NCBI RefSeq assembly: GCF_030268065.1
Contig: NZ_BSDD01000005.1
Coordinates: forward strand, 64,156-128,155
DNA length: 64,000 bases
Source: Geothrix rubra
GTDB taxonomy: Bacteria; Acidobacteriota; Holophagae; Holophagales; Holophagaceae
Reading direction: 5' to 3'
This document shows positions 54,630 to 64,000 of this stretch, one piece after another (the stretch's first letter is position 1; each line of letters opens with the position of its first letter). Position numbers and translations under genes: made by a program. Below the pieces are notes generated by a model, which made no database searches, was not told where the DNA came from, and saw nothing but the letters and a program-made list of their open reading frames with translations.

Positions 54630-56612
54630 TCAGAATTCGAAGGTGGGCCCGCTGAGGGTCCGGGCGTCGAGGATCTGGCCCTGGGCGTCCAGGGTCACGA
54701 GGCCCTGGGCCTGGCGGGGGGTCATCTGCCCCAGCTGCTGGAGGGCCTGGCCGCGCAGCTCGGGCGTGCCTCCTTCCGCGCTCTCGAAGAAGACGGCGCC
54801 CACCCGGTAGGTCTGCTGGGCCTCCTGGGCCAGGTGCAGCTCCCGGAGCTGGCGGTCGTCCACGGGGCTCGGGGCGTCGGTCATGAGGCAGCGGGCCTGG
54901 GCGGTCTTGGGGAAGGCGATGACCTCGCGGATGTTGTCGGCGCCGGCCAGCAGCATGACGAGGCGATCCAGCCCCAGGGCCAGGCCGCCGTGGGGCGGGG
55001 CGCCGAAGGCCAGGGCGTCCAGCAGGAAGCCGAACTTGGCGCGGGCCTCCTCGGGGCCGATGCCGATGGCCCGGAACATGCGGTTCTGGGTCTCCGCGTC
55101 GTGGATGCGGATGCTGCCGCCGCCCACCTCGAAGCCGTTCAGCACCAGGTCGTAGGCCACGGCGCGGCAGGCGCCGGGATCGGTCTCCAGCAGCTCGAGA
55201 TCATCGGGATGGGGGCTGGTGAAGGGGTGGTGGCAGGCCACGTAGCGGCCGGGCTCCCCGTGCTCGTTCTCGGCCCACTCCAGCAGGGGGAAGTCCACCA
55301 CCCACAGGAAGGCGAAACGGGACTCGTCCAGCTGGCCGAACTGGCGGGCCAGGCGCAGGCGCAGCTCGCCCAGCACGCGGCTGGTCTGGGCATCGGTGCC
55401 GACGGCGAAGACGGCCAGGCCCTCGCCCTCGGCCCCGAGCCCGGCCTTCAGGGCGGCCTCGTCGGCGGGCTCGAGGAACTTCCTGAAGCTGCTGGCGAGG
55501 CCGTCCCTGCCCCACTTGGCGTAGGGCAGGCCCCCGGCGCCGAGCTGCTTCGCGACCTCGCCCAGCTCGTCCAGCTGCTTGCGGCTGAGGGCGCCTGGCC
55601 CCTCCCCCGGGAAGAACAGGGCCCGGACCCGCCGGTGGCCGTGGCTCTCGGCGGCGGCGCGGAAGAGGTTGAAGCCGCTGGCGGCGAAGAGCCCGGTGAC
55701 GTCCTGGATCTTCACGGGGCAGCGGAGGTCCGGCTTGTCGGAACCGTACCATTCCATGGCGTCCCGGTAGGGCAGGCGGGGGAAGGGCGCGGCGATCTCC
55801 TTGCCGACAACCTTCGCCAGCTTGACCATGAGGGGCTCGATGACGCCCTGCACGTCCTCCTGGCGCACGAAGCTCATCTCCACGTCCACCTGGGTGAACT
55901 CGGGCTGGCGGTCGGCGCGCAGGTCCTCGTCGCGGAAGCAGCGGCAGATCTGGACGTAGCGTTCGAAGCCGCTCACCTGGAGGAGCTGCTTGAAGAGCTG
56001 GGGGCTCTGGGGCAGGGCGAAGAACTCCCCGGGGTGCACACGGCTGGGCACCAGGTAGTCCCGGGCGCCTTCGGGCGTGGATTTGGTGAGGATGGGCGTC
56101 TCGAACTCGATGAAGTCCAGCTCGCGGAAGTGGTTCCGGGTGAGGTTCGCCACCTCGCTGCGCAGCACCATGTTCCGCTGGAGCTGCTCCCGGCGGAGGT
56201 CCAGGAAGCGGTAGGTGAGCCGCAGGTCCTCGCCCACGCCCTCGTCCTCCAGGGGGAAGGGCAGGGGCGCGGCGGTGTTGAGGATCCTCAGATCCGTCAG
56301 CCGCACCTCCACGTCGCCGGTGGACAGGTTCGAGTTCTTGCTCTCGCGCTCGGCCACCACGCCCTCGACCGCCAGGACGAACTCGCTGCGCACCGCCTTC
56401 AGCTTGGCCAGCAGGGAGGGATCGGCGGTCTCCTCGTTGGCCACCAGCTGCACCAGGCCCCAGCGGTCCCGCAGGTCCAGGAAGACCAGGGAGCCCAGGT
56501 TCCGGACGCGGCGGCACCAGCCGAGCAGGCGCACGGCCTGGCCCGCGTGGTCCAGGCGGAGGTCCCCGTTGCGGTGGGTGCGTTGGAAGTCGCCGAGCCG
56601 GTCGAGTCTCAT
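54630..56612 (-). CDS. aspS: Aspartyl-tRNA synthetase
   Basis: 660 residues. The anticodon-binding OB domain (VRLLGWCRRVRNLGSLVFLD), motif 2 (CRCFRDEDLRADRQPEFTQ), the bacterial GAD insertion domain (about 290-420) and motif 3 (GGLALGLDRLVMLLAG) are complete. The family core ends near SPVDDRQLRELHLA; about 55 more residues follow (AVFFESAEGGTPELRGQAL onward), so it is longer than the common 590-600. ATG 56612 begins MRLDRLGDFQRTHR. Because asnS is also present, a discriminating enzyme is likely. Confidence 0.96.
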   Translation of the reverse strand: MRLDRLGDFQRTHRNGDLRLDHAGQAVRLLGWCRRVRNLGSLVFLDLRDRWGLVQLVANEETADPSLLAKLKAVRSEFVLAVEGVVAERESKNSNLSTGDVEVRLTDLRILNTAAPLPFPLEDEGVGEDLRLTYRFLDLRREQLQRNMVLRSEVANLTRNHFRELDFIEFETPILTKSTPEGARDYLVPSRVHPGEFFALPQSPQLFKQLLQVSGFERYVQICRCFRDEDLRADRQPEFTQVDVEMSFVRQEDVQGVIEPLMVKLAKVVGKEIAAPFPRLPYRDAMEWYGSDKPDLRCPVKIQDVTGLFAASGFNLFRAAAESHGHRRVRALFFPGEGPGALSRKQLDELGEVAKQLGAGGLPYAKWGRDGLASSFRKFLEPADEAALKAGLGAEGEGLAVFAVGTDAQTSRVLGELRLRLARQFGQLDESRFAFLWVVDFPLLEWAENEHGEPGRYVACHHPFTSPHPDDLELLETDPGACRAVAYDLVLNGFEVGGGSIRIHDAETQNRMFRAIGIGPEEARAKFGFLLDALAFGAPPHGGLALGLDRLVMLLAGADNIREVIAFPKTAQARCLMTDAPSPVDDRQLRELHLAQEAQQTYRVGAVFFESAEGGTPELRGQALQQLGQMTPRQAQGLVTLDAQGQILDARTLSGPTFEF

Positions 56613-56645
56613 AGCCTTCCAGGATCGCACCCGGAGGGGCCAGGC

Positions 56646-59600
56646 TCAAGCCGGGAGGGGGGCCTTCCGCCTCGCCCGGAACCGGACCCACCCCAGGTGG
56701 AGCCGGTCCATGTAGAGGTAGATCACGGGGGTGGTGTAGAGGGTGAGGAGCTGGCTGAAGATGAGGCCGCCCACGATGGCGATGCCCAGGGGGCGGCGCA
56801 GCTCCGAGCCCGTGCCCATGCCGATGGCCAGGGGCAGCCCCCCCAGCAGGGCCGCCAGGGTGGTCATGGTGATGGGCCGGAACCGCAGGAGGGCGGCCTG
56901 GAAGATGGCCCGTTCCGGGGTGACCCCCTCCCGGCGCTCCACCTCCAGGGCGAAGTCGATCATGAGGATGGCGTTCTTCTTCACGATGCCGATGAGGAGG
57001 ATGATCCCGATGAAGGCGATGACGCTCAGGTCCGTGCGGAAGATGAGCAGGGCCAGCAGCGCGCCCACGCCGGCGCTGGGCAGGGTGGAGAGGATGGTCA
57101 GCGGGTGGATGAGGCTCTCGTAGAGCACCCCCAGCACGATGTACACCACCAGGAGGGCCGCGATGATGAGGAGGGGCTGGTTGGCCAGGGAGGCCCGGAA
57201 GGCCTGGGCCGTGCCCATGTAGCTGCCGTGGATGGTGCCCGGCAGGCGGATCTCCTGCTCGGCCCGGTCGATGGCGTCCACGGCGTTGCCGAGGGCCACT
57301 CCCACCGGCAGGTTGAAGGAGAGGGTCACGGAGGGCAGCTGGCCCTGGTGGTTGACGGAGAGGGTCGTGTCCTTGCGCTCGAAGTGGGCAAAGGCGCTGA
57401 GGGGCACCAGGGATCCCGTGGTGGACCGCACGTAGATGTACTTCAGGCCGTCCGGGGATTGCCAGAAGGCCGGTTCGGCCTCCATCACCACGTGGTACTG
57501 GTTGAGCTGGGTGTAGATGGTGGAGACGAAGCGCTGGCCGAACGCGTCGTACAGGGTGGCGTCGATGGCCTGGGGCGTGACGCCCAGGCGGGAGGCGGTG
57601 GGCCGGTCGATGACCACCGTGGCCTCCAGCCCCTTGTTCTGGAGGTCGGAGTTCACGTCCGCCAGCTGGGGCAGGGTGCGCAGCTTCTGGAGCACCCGGG
57701 GGGCCCACTCGAAGAGCTCCCGGGCGTCGTCGCCCTGGAGGGTGTACTGGTACTGGGCGCTGGCGGGACGGCCGCCGATGCGGAGGTCCTGCACGGGTTG
57801 CATGTAGAGGGCCGCGCCGGGGATGTGGGCGGTCTTGGCCCGCAGGCGGGCGATGATCTGGTCGGCGCTGTCCTTCCGCTGGTCCGCGGGCTTGAGGGAG
57901 CAGAACATGCGGCCGGTGTTGCCGCCTCCCACGAAGCCCGTCACGTTCTCGAGGCCGGGGTCGGACTGGACCACGGCCACGTACTGCCTCAGCAGCCGCT
58001 CCATGCCCTGGTAGGAGACGTCCTGGGCCGCCACGATGGAACCCACGATGCGGCCCGTGTCCTGCTGGGGGAAGAACCCCTTGGGGACGACGATGTAGAG
58101 CCCGATGGTGGCGACCATGGTGGCCACGGCCACCGCCAGGGTGAGGGGCTGGTGGCGGAGCACCCAGGCGAGGGAACGCTCGTAGCGCGCCATGATCCAC
58201 TGGAAGCCCCGCTCGCTGGCCTGGAAGAGGCGGCCGTGGTGCTCCTCGGCGTGCGGGCGCAGCAGTCGGGCGCACATCATGGGCGTGGTGGTGAGCGAGA
58301 CCACCAGGGACACCACGATGGCGATGGAGAGGGTGACGGCGAACTCGCGGAACAGCCTGCCCACCAGGCCGCCCATGAGCAGGATGGGGATGAAGACGGC
58401 GATGAGCGAGATGCTGATGGAGACCACGGTGAAGCCGATCTCCTTGGCCCCGTGGAGGGCGGCCTCCATGGGCGACATGCCGCCCTCGAGGTGCCGGGTG
58501 ATGTTCTCCACGACCACGATGGCGTCGTCCACCACGAACCCGGTGGCCACCGTCAGGGCCATGAGGGAGAGGTTGTCGATGGTGTAGCCCAGCAGGTACA
58601 TGGCCCCGAAGGTGCCGATGAGGGAGATGGGCACGGCCACGCTGGGGATGAGCGTGGAACGGGGGCTCCGCAGGAACAGGAACACCACGAGGATGACGAG
58701 CATGATGGAGATGCTCAGGGCGAACTGGACATCCTTCACCGAGGCCCGGATGGTGCGCGTGGCGTCGATCAGGACGTTCAGCTCCATGGTGGGCGGGATG
58801 GAGGCCTGGAGCTGGGGAAGCAGGGCCTTCACGTGGTCCACGGTGTCGATGATGTTGGCATCGGGCTGCCGGAAGATGGGGATGATGATGGCCGGCGCGC
58901 CGTTGGAGATGCCCAGGTTGCGGATGTTCTCCACCGAATCCTGGACCCGGGCCACCTCGGAGAGGTGCAAGGCGGCGCCGTTCTTGGTGGCGAGGACCAG
59001 CGGCCGGTACTCGGCGGCCGTCATGAGCTGGTCCGTGGCGGCCAGGGACCAGGTGTGGTGGACGCCGGACAGGTCGCCCTTGGGCCGGTTGAGGTTGGCG
59101 CTGGCGAGGGACGTGCGGACGTCCTCCAGGCTCAGGCCGTGGCTGTTCAGGGCCACCGGGTTCACGTCCACCCGCACGGCGGGAAGGGCCCCGCCCCAGA
59201 CGAAGACCTGGCCCACGCCCTGCACCTGGGACAGCTTCTGCTGCAGCACGGAGGAGGCCAGGTCGTACATCTTCTCCCGCGGGACGACCTTGGACGTGAG
59301 CGAGAGCATCAGGATGGGGGCATCCGCCGGGTTCACCTTCCGGTACGAGGGGTTGTTCGGCAGGGCCGCCGGCAGGTCCCCACGGGCGGCGTTGATGGCG
59401 GCCTGCACGTCACGGGCGGCGGCGTCGATGTTCCGGCTCAGGTCGAACTGGAGGGTGATGTTCGTGGACCCCAGGGAACTGGAGGAGGTCATCTCCGTGA
59501 TCCCCGCGATGCGGCCGAACTGGCGTTCCAGGGGTGTGGCCACGGAGGAGGCCATGGTGTCGGGGCTGGCTCCCGGCAGCCCGGCGGACACCTGGATGGT

Positions 59601-59729
59601 GGGGAACTCCACCTGGGGCAGCGGGGAGACTGGGAGGAACTGGTAGGCGATGCCCCCCAGCAGGGCCAGGGCCACCGTCAGGAGCGTGGTGGCGACCGGG
59701 CGCCGGATGAAGGGGGCCGAGATGCTCAT
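56646..59729 (-). CDS. mdtC: RND multidrug efflux permease (MdtC-like)
   Basis: 1027 residues, standard RND inner-membrane pump length. N-terminal helix ([20 protein letters not shown]), the large porter loops, the proton-relay helix [15 protein letters not shown] with the paired Asp residues, and the second-half helix [22 protein letters not shown]. It forms a heteromeric pump with the MdtB-like protein. ATG 59729 overlaps the mdtB stop (ATGA). The outer-membrane channel gene is not in the window. Confidence 0.93.
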   Translation of the reverse strand: MSISAPFIRRPVATTLLTVALALLGGIAYQFLPVSPLPQVEFPTIQVSAGLPGASPDTMASSVATPLERQFGRIAGITEMTSSSSLGSTNITLQFDLSRNIDAAARDVQAAINAARGDLPAALPNNPSYRKVNPADAPILMLSLTSKVVPREKMYDLASSVLQQKLSQVQGVGQVFVWGGALPAVRVDVNPVALNSHGLSLEDVRTSLASANLNRPKGDLSGVHHTWSLAATDQLMTAAEYRPLVLATKNGAALHLSEVARVQDSVENIRNLGISNGAPAIIIPIFRQPDANIIDTVDHVKALLPQLQASIPPTMELNVLIDATRTIRASVKDVQFALSISIMLVILVVFLFLRSPRSTLIPSVAVPISLIGTFGAMYLLGYTIDNLSLMALTVATGFVVDDAIVVVENITRHLEGGMSPMEAALHGAKEIGFTVVSISISLIAVFIPILLMGGLVGRLFREFAVTLSIAIVVSLVVSLTTTPMMCARLLRPHAEEHHGRLFQASERGFQWIMARYERSLAWVLRHQPLTLAVAVATMVATIGLYIVVPKGFFPQQDTGRIVGSIVAAQDVSYQGMERLLRQYVAVVQSDPGLENVTGFVGGGNTGRMFCSLKPADQRKDSADQIIARLRAKTAHIPGAALYMQPVQDLRIGGRPASAQYQYTLQGDDARELFEWAPRVLQKLRTLPQLADVNSDLQNKGLEATVVIDRPTASRLGVTPQAIDATLYDAFGQRFVSTIYTQLNQYHVVMEAEPAFWQSPDGLKYIYVRSTTGSLVPLSAFAHFERKDTTLSVNHQGQLPSVTLSFNLPVGVALGNAVDAIDRAEQEIRLPGTIHGSYMGTAQAFRASLANQPLLIIAALLVVYIVLGVLYESLIHPLTILSTLPSAGVGALLALLIFRTDLSVIAFIGIILLIGIVKKNAILMIDFALEVERREGVTPERAIFQAALLRFRPITMTTLAALLGGLPLAIGMGTGSELRRPLGIAIVGGLIFSQLLTLYTTPVIYLYMDRLHLGWVRFRARRKAPLPA

Positions 59730-62700
59730 GGCGCACCGCGCCAGCGGCGCGCGCGGGCAGCGAGGCGGTCGAAGGCGAGATAAATCACGGGCGTCGTATA
59801 GAGCGTGAGCACCTGGCTGAAGATCAGGCCGCCCACGATGGCGATGCCCAGGGGGCGGCGCAGCTCCGAGCCCACGCCCGAACCCAGGGCCAGGGGCACG
59901 CCGGCCAGCAGGGCCGCCATGGTGGTCATGACGATGGGCCGGAAGCGCAGGAGGGCGGCCTGGAAGATGGCCTCCGTCGGAGGCCGGCCCTCCTTGCGTT
60001 CGGCGTCGAGGGCGAAGTCGATCATCATGATCGCGTTCTTCTCGACGATGCCGATGAGCAGGATGATGCCGATGAGGGCGATCACGCTGAAGTCCGTGCG
60101 GAAGAGCATCAGCGAGAGCAGGGCGCCCACGCCGGCCGAGGGCAGGGTCGAGAGGATCGTGATGGGGTGGATGTAGCTCTCGTAGAGCACGCCCAGCAGG
60201 ATGTAGACCGTCAGGATGGCGGCGAGGATGAGGAAGGGCGTGTTGGAGAGGGAGGCGCCGAAGGCCTGGGCCGTGCCCTGGAAGCCCGCCTTGATGCTGG
60301 GGGGCAGGTCGATGTCCCGCTTGGCGGCGTTGATGGCCTTCACCGCGTCGCCGAGGGAGGCGCCGGAGGCCAGGTTGAAGGAGAAGGTCACCGTGGGGAA
60401 CTGGCCCTGGTGGTTCACGGCCAGGGGCGCGGTGCCCACTTCCAGGCGCGTGAAGGCGCTGAGGGGCACGGCGCCGCCGGAGGCCGACTTCACGTAGATG
60501 TTCTGGAGGTCCTCGGGGTGCTGCTGCAGCCCCGGCGCGGCCTCCAGGACCACCCGGTACTGGTTGAGCTGGGTGAACATGGTGGAGATCTGCCGCTGGC
60601 CGAAGGCGTCGTAGAGGGCGTCGTCGAGCATCTGGGGCGTGATGCCCAGGCGGGAGGCCGTGGTGCGGTCCAGGATGAGCCGGGCCTGGAGGCCCGAGTT
60701 CTGCTGGTCGCTGGCCACGTCCCGCAGCTCGGGAAGCGTCTGGAGCCGGTCCAGGAACCGCGGGGCCCACTGGGCCAGTTCCTTCGGGTCGGCGTCCTCC
60801 ATCGAGTACTGGTACTGGGTGCGGCTGACCCGGTCCTCGACCGTGAGGTCCTGGACAGGCTGCAGGAAGAGCTTGATCCCGTGGACCTGGGCCAGCTCCG
60901 GCTGGAGGCGGCGGATGACCTGGTCGGCGCTGAGGCCGCGCTCCTCCAGGGGCTTCAGGTTGATCTGGATGCGCCCGCTGTTGAGGGTGGTGTTGGTGCC
61001 GTCGATGCCGATGAAGGAGGAGAGGCTCGCCACGGCGGGATCCTTGAGGATCACGCGGGTGAGGGTCTGCTGGGCCGCGGCCATGGATTCGAAGGACACG
61101 GACTGGGGGGCCTCTGAGATGCCGAGGATCACCCCGGTGTCCTGCACGGGGAAGAAGCCCTTGGGGATGGCCAGGTAGAGCAGGATGGTGGACACCAGGG
61201 TGGCCCCGGCCACGATCAGGGTGGCCCTCTGGTGGTCCAGCACCCAGCTGAGGGTCCGCCCGTAGAAGGCGATGATGCGCTGGAACACCCGTTCCGAGGC
61301 CACATAGAACCGGCCCTGCTCCTCGGGCCGCTTGTGATGGAGCAGGCGGGCGCACATCATCGGCGTGAGGGTGAGGGACACCACGGCGGACACGAGGATG
61401 GTCACGCTGAGGGTCACCGCGAACTCGCGGAACAGCCGGCCCACGATGTCGCCCATGAAGAGCAGCGGGATGAGCACCGCGATCAGCGAGACCGTCAGGG
61501 AGAGGATGGTGAAGCCGATCTGGCCGGAGCCCTTCAGCGCCGCCTGGAGGGGCGGCTCGCCCTCCTCGATGTAGCGCATGATGTTCTCGATCATCACGAT
61601 CGCGTCGTCCACCACGAAGCCGGTGGAGATGGTGAGCGCCATGAGGGTCAGGTTGTTCAGGCTGTAGCCGAGCAGGTACATGACGCCGAAGGTGCCCACC
61701 AGCGAGAGGGGGACGGCGACGCTGGGGATGATGGTGGCCGCCAGGGTGCGCAGGAACAGGAAGATCACCATCACGACCAGGGCGATGGTCAGCATCAGCT
61801 CGAACTCCACGTCCGCCACGGAGGCGCGGATGGTGGTGGTGCGGTCCGTGAGGATGGAGAGCTGGACGGCGGCGGGGAGCGAGGCCTGGAGCTGGGGCAG
61901 GAGCTGCTTCACCCGGTCCACCACGGCGATGATGTTCGCCCCCGGCTGGCGCTGGATGTTGAGGATGACGGCCGGGACCTGGTTCATCCAGGCGGCCTGC
62001 CGCGCGTTCTCCACGCCGTCGGTCACCGTGGCCACGTCCGAGAGGCGCACCGGGGCGCCGTTCTTGTAGGCGATCACCAGCGGGCGGTACTGGTCGCTGG
62101 AGAGCAGCTGGTCGTTGGCGCCGATGGCATAGGCCTGGCGCAGCCCGTCGAAGCTGCCCTTGGCCTGGTTGACGTTGCTCTGGCCCACGGCCGTGCGGAC
62201 GTCGCCCAGGGTGAGGCCGAAGGAGGCCAGCTGCGAGGGGTTGGCCTGGATGCGGACCGCGGGCTTCTGGCCGCCGCTGATGCTCACCAGCCCCACGCCG
62301 GGCAGCTGGGAGATCTTCTGGGCCAGCCGCGTGTCGGCGAAGTCCTCGACCTTCGACAGGGGCAGGGATTTCGACGTGAGGGCCAGGGTCAGGATCGGCG
62401 CGTCGGCCGGGTTGGTCTTGCTGTAGATCGGCGGGTTCGGGAGGTCCCTGGGCAGGTAGGTGCCCGCCGCGTTCACGGCGGCCTGGACCTGCTGCTCGGC
62501 CACGTCGATGTTGAGGTCCAGCACGAACTGCAGCGTGATGATGGAGCTGCCGTTGGAGCTGGTGGAGGACATGCGGTTCAGGCCCGGCAGCTGGCCGAAC
62601 TGGCGCTCCAGCGGCGCGGTGATGGCCGAGGCCATCACATCCGGGCTGGCGCCGGGGTAGAAGGTCACCACCTGGATGGTGGGGTAGTCCACTTGGGGCA

Positions 62701-62809
62701 GGGCCGAGACCGGCAGCTGGCGGAAGGCCAGGGCCCCCACCAGGAGCAGGCCCGCCATCAGGAGGGAGGTGGCGATGGGGCGGAGGATGAACGGGCGGGA
62801 GGGATTCAC
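59726..62809 (-). CDS. mdtB: RND multidrug efflux permease (MdtB-like)
   Basis: 1027 residues, clearly homologous to the downstream MdtC-like permease. It has [20 protein letters not shown] at the N-terminus, [19 protein letters not shown] with the proton-relay Asp pair and [20 protein letters not shown] in the second half. The start is GTG at 62809, 13 bp after mdtA, with only a weak ribosome site, so translation may be coupled to mdtA. Confidence 0.93.
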   Translation of the reverse strand: MNPSRPFILRPIATSLLMAGLLLVGALAFRQLPVSALPQVDYPTIQVVTFYPGASPDVMASAITAPLERQFGQLPGLNRMSSTSSNGSSIITLQFVLDLNIDVAEQQVQAAVNAAGTYLPRDLPNPPIYSKTNPADAPILTLALTSKSLPLSKVEDFADTRLAQKISQLPGVGLVSISGGQKPAVRIQANPSQLASFGLTLGDVRTAVGQSNVNQAKGSFDGLRQAYAIGANDQLLSSDQYRPLVIAYKNGAPVRLSDVATVTDGVENARQAAWMNQVPAVILNIQRQPGANIIAVVDRVKQLLPQLQASLPAAVQLSILTDRTTTIRASVADVEFELMLTIALVVMVIFLFLRTLAATIIPSVAVPLSLVGTFGVMYLLGYSLNNLTLMALTISTGFVVDDAIVMIENIMRYIEEGEPPLQAALKGSGQIGFTILSLTVSLIAVLIPLLFMGDIVGRLFREFAVTLSVTILVSAVVSLTLTPMMCARLLHHKRPEEQGRFYVASERVFQRIIAFYGRTLSWVLDHQRATLIVAGATLVSTILLYLAIPKGFFPVQDTGVILGISEAPQSVSFESMAAAQQTLTRVILKDPAVASLSSFIGIDGTNTTLNSGRIQINLKPLEERGLSADQVIRRLQPELAQVHGIKLFLQPVQDLTVEDRVSRTQYQYSMEDADPKELAQWAPRFLDRLQTLPELRDVASDQQNSGLQARLILDRTTASRLGITPQMLDDALYDAFGQRQISTMFTQLNQYRVVLEAAPGLQQHPEDLQNIYVKSASGGAVPLSAFTRLEVGTAPLAVNHQGQFPTVTFSFNLASGASLGDAVKAINAAKRDIDLPPSIKAGFQGTAQAFGASLSNTPFLILAAILTVYILLGVLYESYIHPITILSTLPSAGVGALLSLMLFRTDFSVIALIGIILLIGIVEKNAIMMIDFALDAERKEGRPPTEAIFQAALLRFRPIVMTTMAALLAGVPLALGSGVGSELRRPLGIAIVGGLIFSQVLTLYTTPVIYLAFDRLAARARRWRGAP

Positions 62810-62822
62810 GTCGCGGCCCTGG

Positions 62823-64000
62823 TCAAGGCTTGGCCTTGGCGGTCCCAGGGGCCTCGGGCTTGGCCACGCTCACCCTGCTGCCGGGGCGCAGCTTCTCCAG
62901 CCCATCGGTGACGACCACCTCGCCGGCCCGGAGGCCGGACTTCAGGGCGGTGTCGTCGCCCTCGGTAGCCTGGATCTCCACGACCCGCATGTCCACGGTG
63001 CCGTCGGCCTTCACCACGTAGACGAAGGCCCCTTGCGGGCTCTGCTGCAGGGCCGCCGTGGGCACCAGGACGGCGCCCTTGAGGGTGTCCACGAGCAGGC
63101 GGGCGTTCACGAACTGGTTCGGGAAGAGGGCTCCGTCCTCGTTGGAGAACCTCGCCTTGAGCCGGATGGTGCCCGTGGCGGGATCCACCTGGTTGTCGAT
63201 GGCCAGCAGCTCGCCCCGGGCCAGCCGCTGCTTCAGGTCGCGATCGAAGGCCTCCACCGGGAGCCGGGCGTCCTTGCGGCTGCGCGCCAGCACCCGCTGG
63301 ATGCTGTCCGCGGGGATGGTGAACACCACGTTGATGGGCTTCACGGGGGCGATGACGGCCAGCCCGTTCGCGTCGGAGGCGTGCACCATGTTGCCCGTGT
63401 CCACCAGGCGGAGGCCCACGCGCCCCGAGATGGGCGCCGTGATGCGGCTGTAGGTCAGGTTCAGCTTCGCGCTTTCCACCTGGGCCTGGTCCGCCTTCAG
63501 GGCCGCCTCGTACTGGTTCACCTGGGAGGTCTGGGCGTCCAGCTGCTGCTGGGCGAGGATGCCCTGCCGGGCCAGGTCGTGGAACCGCGCCAGGTCCGTC
63601 CTGGCGTTCTTCGCGGCCGCTTCGTCCTTGGCGAGCTGGCCTTCGGCCTGCATGAGCTGCACCTGGAAGGGCCGCGGATCGATCTGCGCGAGCAGGTCGC
63701 CCTGGTGAACCTCCTGGCCCTCCGTGAAGGCCACCCGCACGAGCTGGCCGTCCACGCGGCTGCGCACGGTGACGGTGTCGAGGGGCGTGACCGTGCCGAG
63801 GCCCGTGAGGGTCAGGGGCATGTCCCCGGTCCGGGCGGTGGCCACGAGCACGGGCACCGGTCGCCCAGCCGCCTTGCCGGCGGGGTCGCCGTCCTTCTTC
63901 CCGCGGACGAGGAACAGGCCCGCCAGCACCGCCAGCCCGAGCCCGCCGAACCAGATCCAGCGGCGGCGGGGGGAGGCTGCGCCTTCGGTCGGGAGGGAGG
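62823..64000 (-). CDS. mdtA: RND periplasmic adaptor (MdtA-like), N-terminus off window
   Basis: At least 392 codons; the open frame continues through the right edge, so the start is not seen. The visible N-terminus has a cytoplasmic SPRRRW stretch and a membrane anchor ([17 protein letters not shown]), then the barrel-sandwich and hairpin domains of a membrane-fusion protein ([36 protein letters not shown]) and the closing [16 protein letters not shown]. It links MdtB/MdtC to an outer-membrane channel. A GTG at 63929 is an internal in-frame codon that would leave out half of the anchor. Confidence 0.92.
   Translation of the reverse strand, partial: SLPTEGAASPRRRWIWFGGLGLAVLAGLFLVRGKKDGDPAGKAAGRPVPVLVATARTGDMPLTLTGLGTVTPLDTVTVRSRVDGQLVRVAFTEGQEVHQGDLLAQIDPRPFQVQLMQAEGQLAKDEAAAKNARTDLARFHDLARQGILAQQQLDAQTSQVNQYEAALKADQAQVESAKLNLTYSRITAPISGRVGLRLVDTGNMVHASDANGLAVIAPVKPINVVFTIPADSIQRVLARSRKDARLPVEAFDRDLKQRLARGELLAIDNQVDPATGTIRLKARFSNEDGALFPNQFVNARLLVDTLKGAVLVPTAALQQSPQGAFVYVVKADGTVDMRVVEIQATEGDDTALKSGLRAGEVVVTDGLEKLRPGSRVSVAKPEAPGTAKAKP

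Noticed and set aside
54267-59783. Very long open frame on the plus strand across the NHL, aspS and mdtC genes
   Set aside because: It is antisense to three well-supported genes, made of His/Gly/Ala-rich low-complexity sequence, and exists only because high GC leaves few stop codons.

Overview
This window is GC-rich DNA, densely packed with genes and with many ATGA/GTGA stop-start overlaps. The gene content fits an Acidobacteriota member of the Holophagae (Geothrix/Holophaga-like): a group 3d NAD-linked [NiFe]-hydrogenase with its hyp genes, a periplasmic-propeller histidine kinase, PilT, an unusual chemotaxis set, both asnS and aspS, and an MdtABC-type pump. The taxon is inferred from content and style; no marker gene was compared.

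Layout. 1-1953 (minus): pyrR-pyrB and a partial ORF6N-like gene, all translationally coupled. 2089-8117 (plus): PilZ protein, CheY, a CheZ-like protein with a FliM-type N-terminus, a triple-CheW scaffold, CheA and a CheW-CheZ fusion; no cheR, cheB or receptor is adjacent. 8183-10122: asnS and about 640 bp of repeats. 10123-13629 (minus): large sensor kinase and a DUF493 protein. 13840-16144 (plus): arginase/agmatinase-family enzyme with a group II PLP decarboxylase. 16154-17710 (minus): HU/IHF protein and PilT. 17870-25358 (plus): typA, a NifA-like sigma-54 activator, amt, a PII protein, a YdcF-like protein and rsmI. 25638-34193 (plus): hoxFUYHW-hypABF. 34183-39105: receptor, MFS transporter, KAS III-like enzyme and EamA exporter, which split the hyp genes. 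39187-41569 (plus): hypCDE. 41576-44241 (minus): anti-sigma/sigma pair and a histidine kinase. 44307-47013 (plus): GAF histidine kinase and a DegT aminotransferase. 47029-54514: HAD nucleotidase, SprT-like protein, stomatin/NfeD pair, flavin reductase-like protein, PEBP protein and an NHL-repeat lipoprotein. 54630-64000 (minus): aspS and mdtCBA, with mdtA running off the end.

How the genes work together. hoxF/U form the NAD(H) diaphorase arm and hoxY/H the hydrogenase arm; hypA/B insert nickel, hypC/D/E/F build Fe(CN)2CO, and hoxW trims HoxH. The NifA-like activator, Amt and PII form an ammonium uptake and sensing unit. In the che operon, two separate CheZ-type modules could dephosphorylate CheY.

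Most unusual feature. Four gene edges in this window (asnS 3', typA 3', rsmI 5', SprT-like 3') are each duplicated in direct orientation around a short GC-rich hairpin spacer containing CTCCGC. At asnS a 209-bp cassette (gene tail plus spacer) is present twice in tandem. The displaced original tail still lies downstream and differs from the working tail almost only by synonymous codons, and it is itself split by a 133-bp insertion. At the SprT-like gene the displaced tail still makes the ATGA overlap with the next gene. This looks like a mobile cassette that inserts at gene ends while supplying a replacement end. I do not recognise a described family for it.
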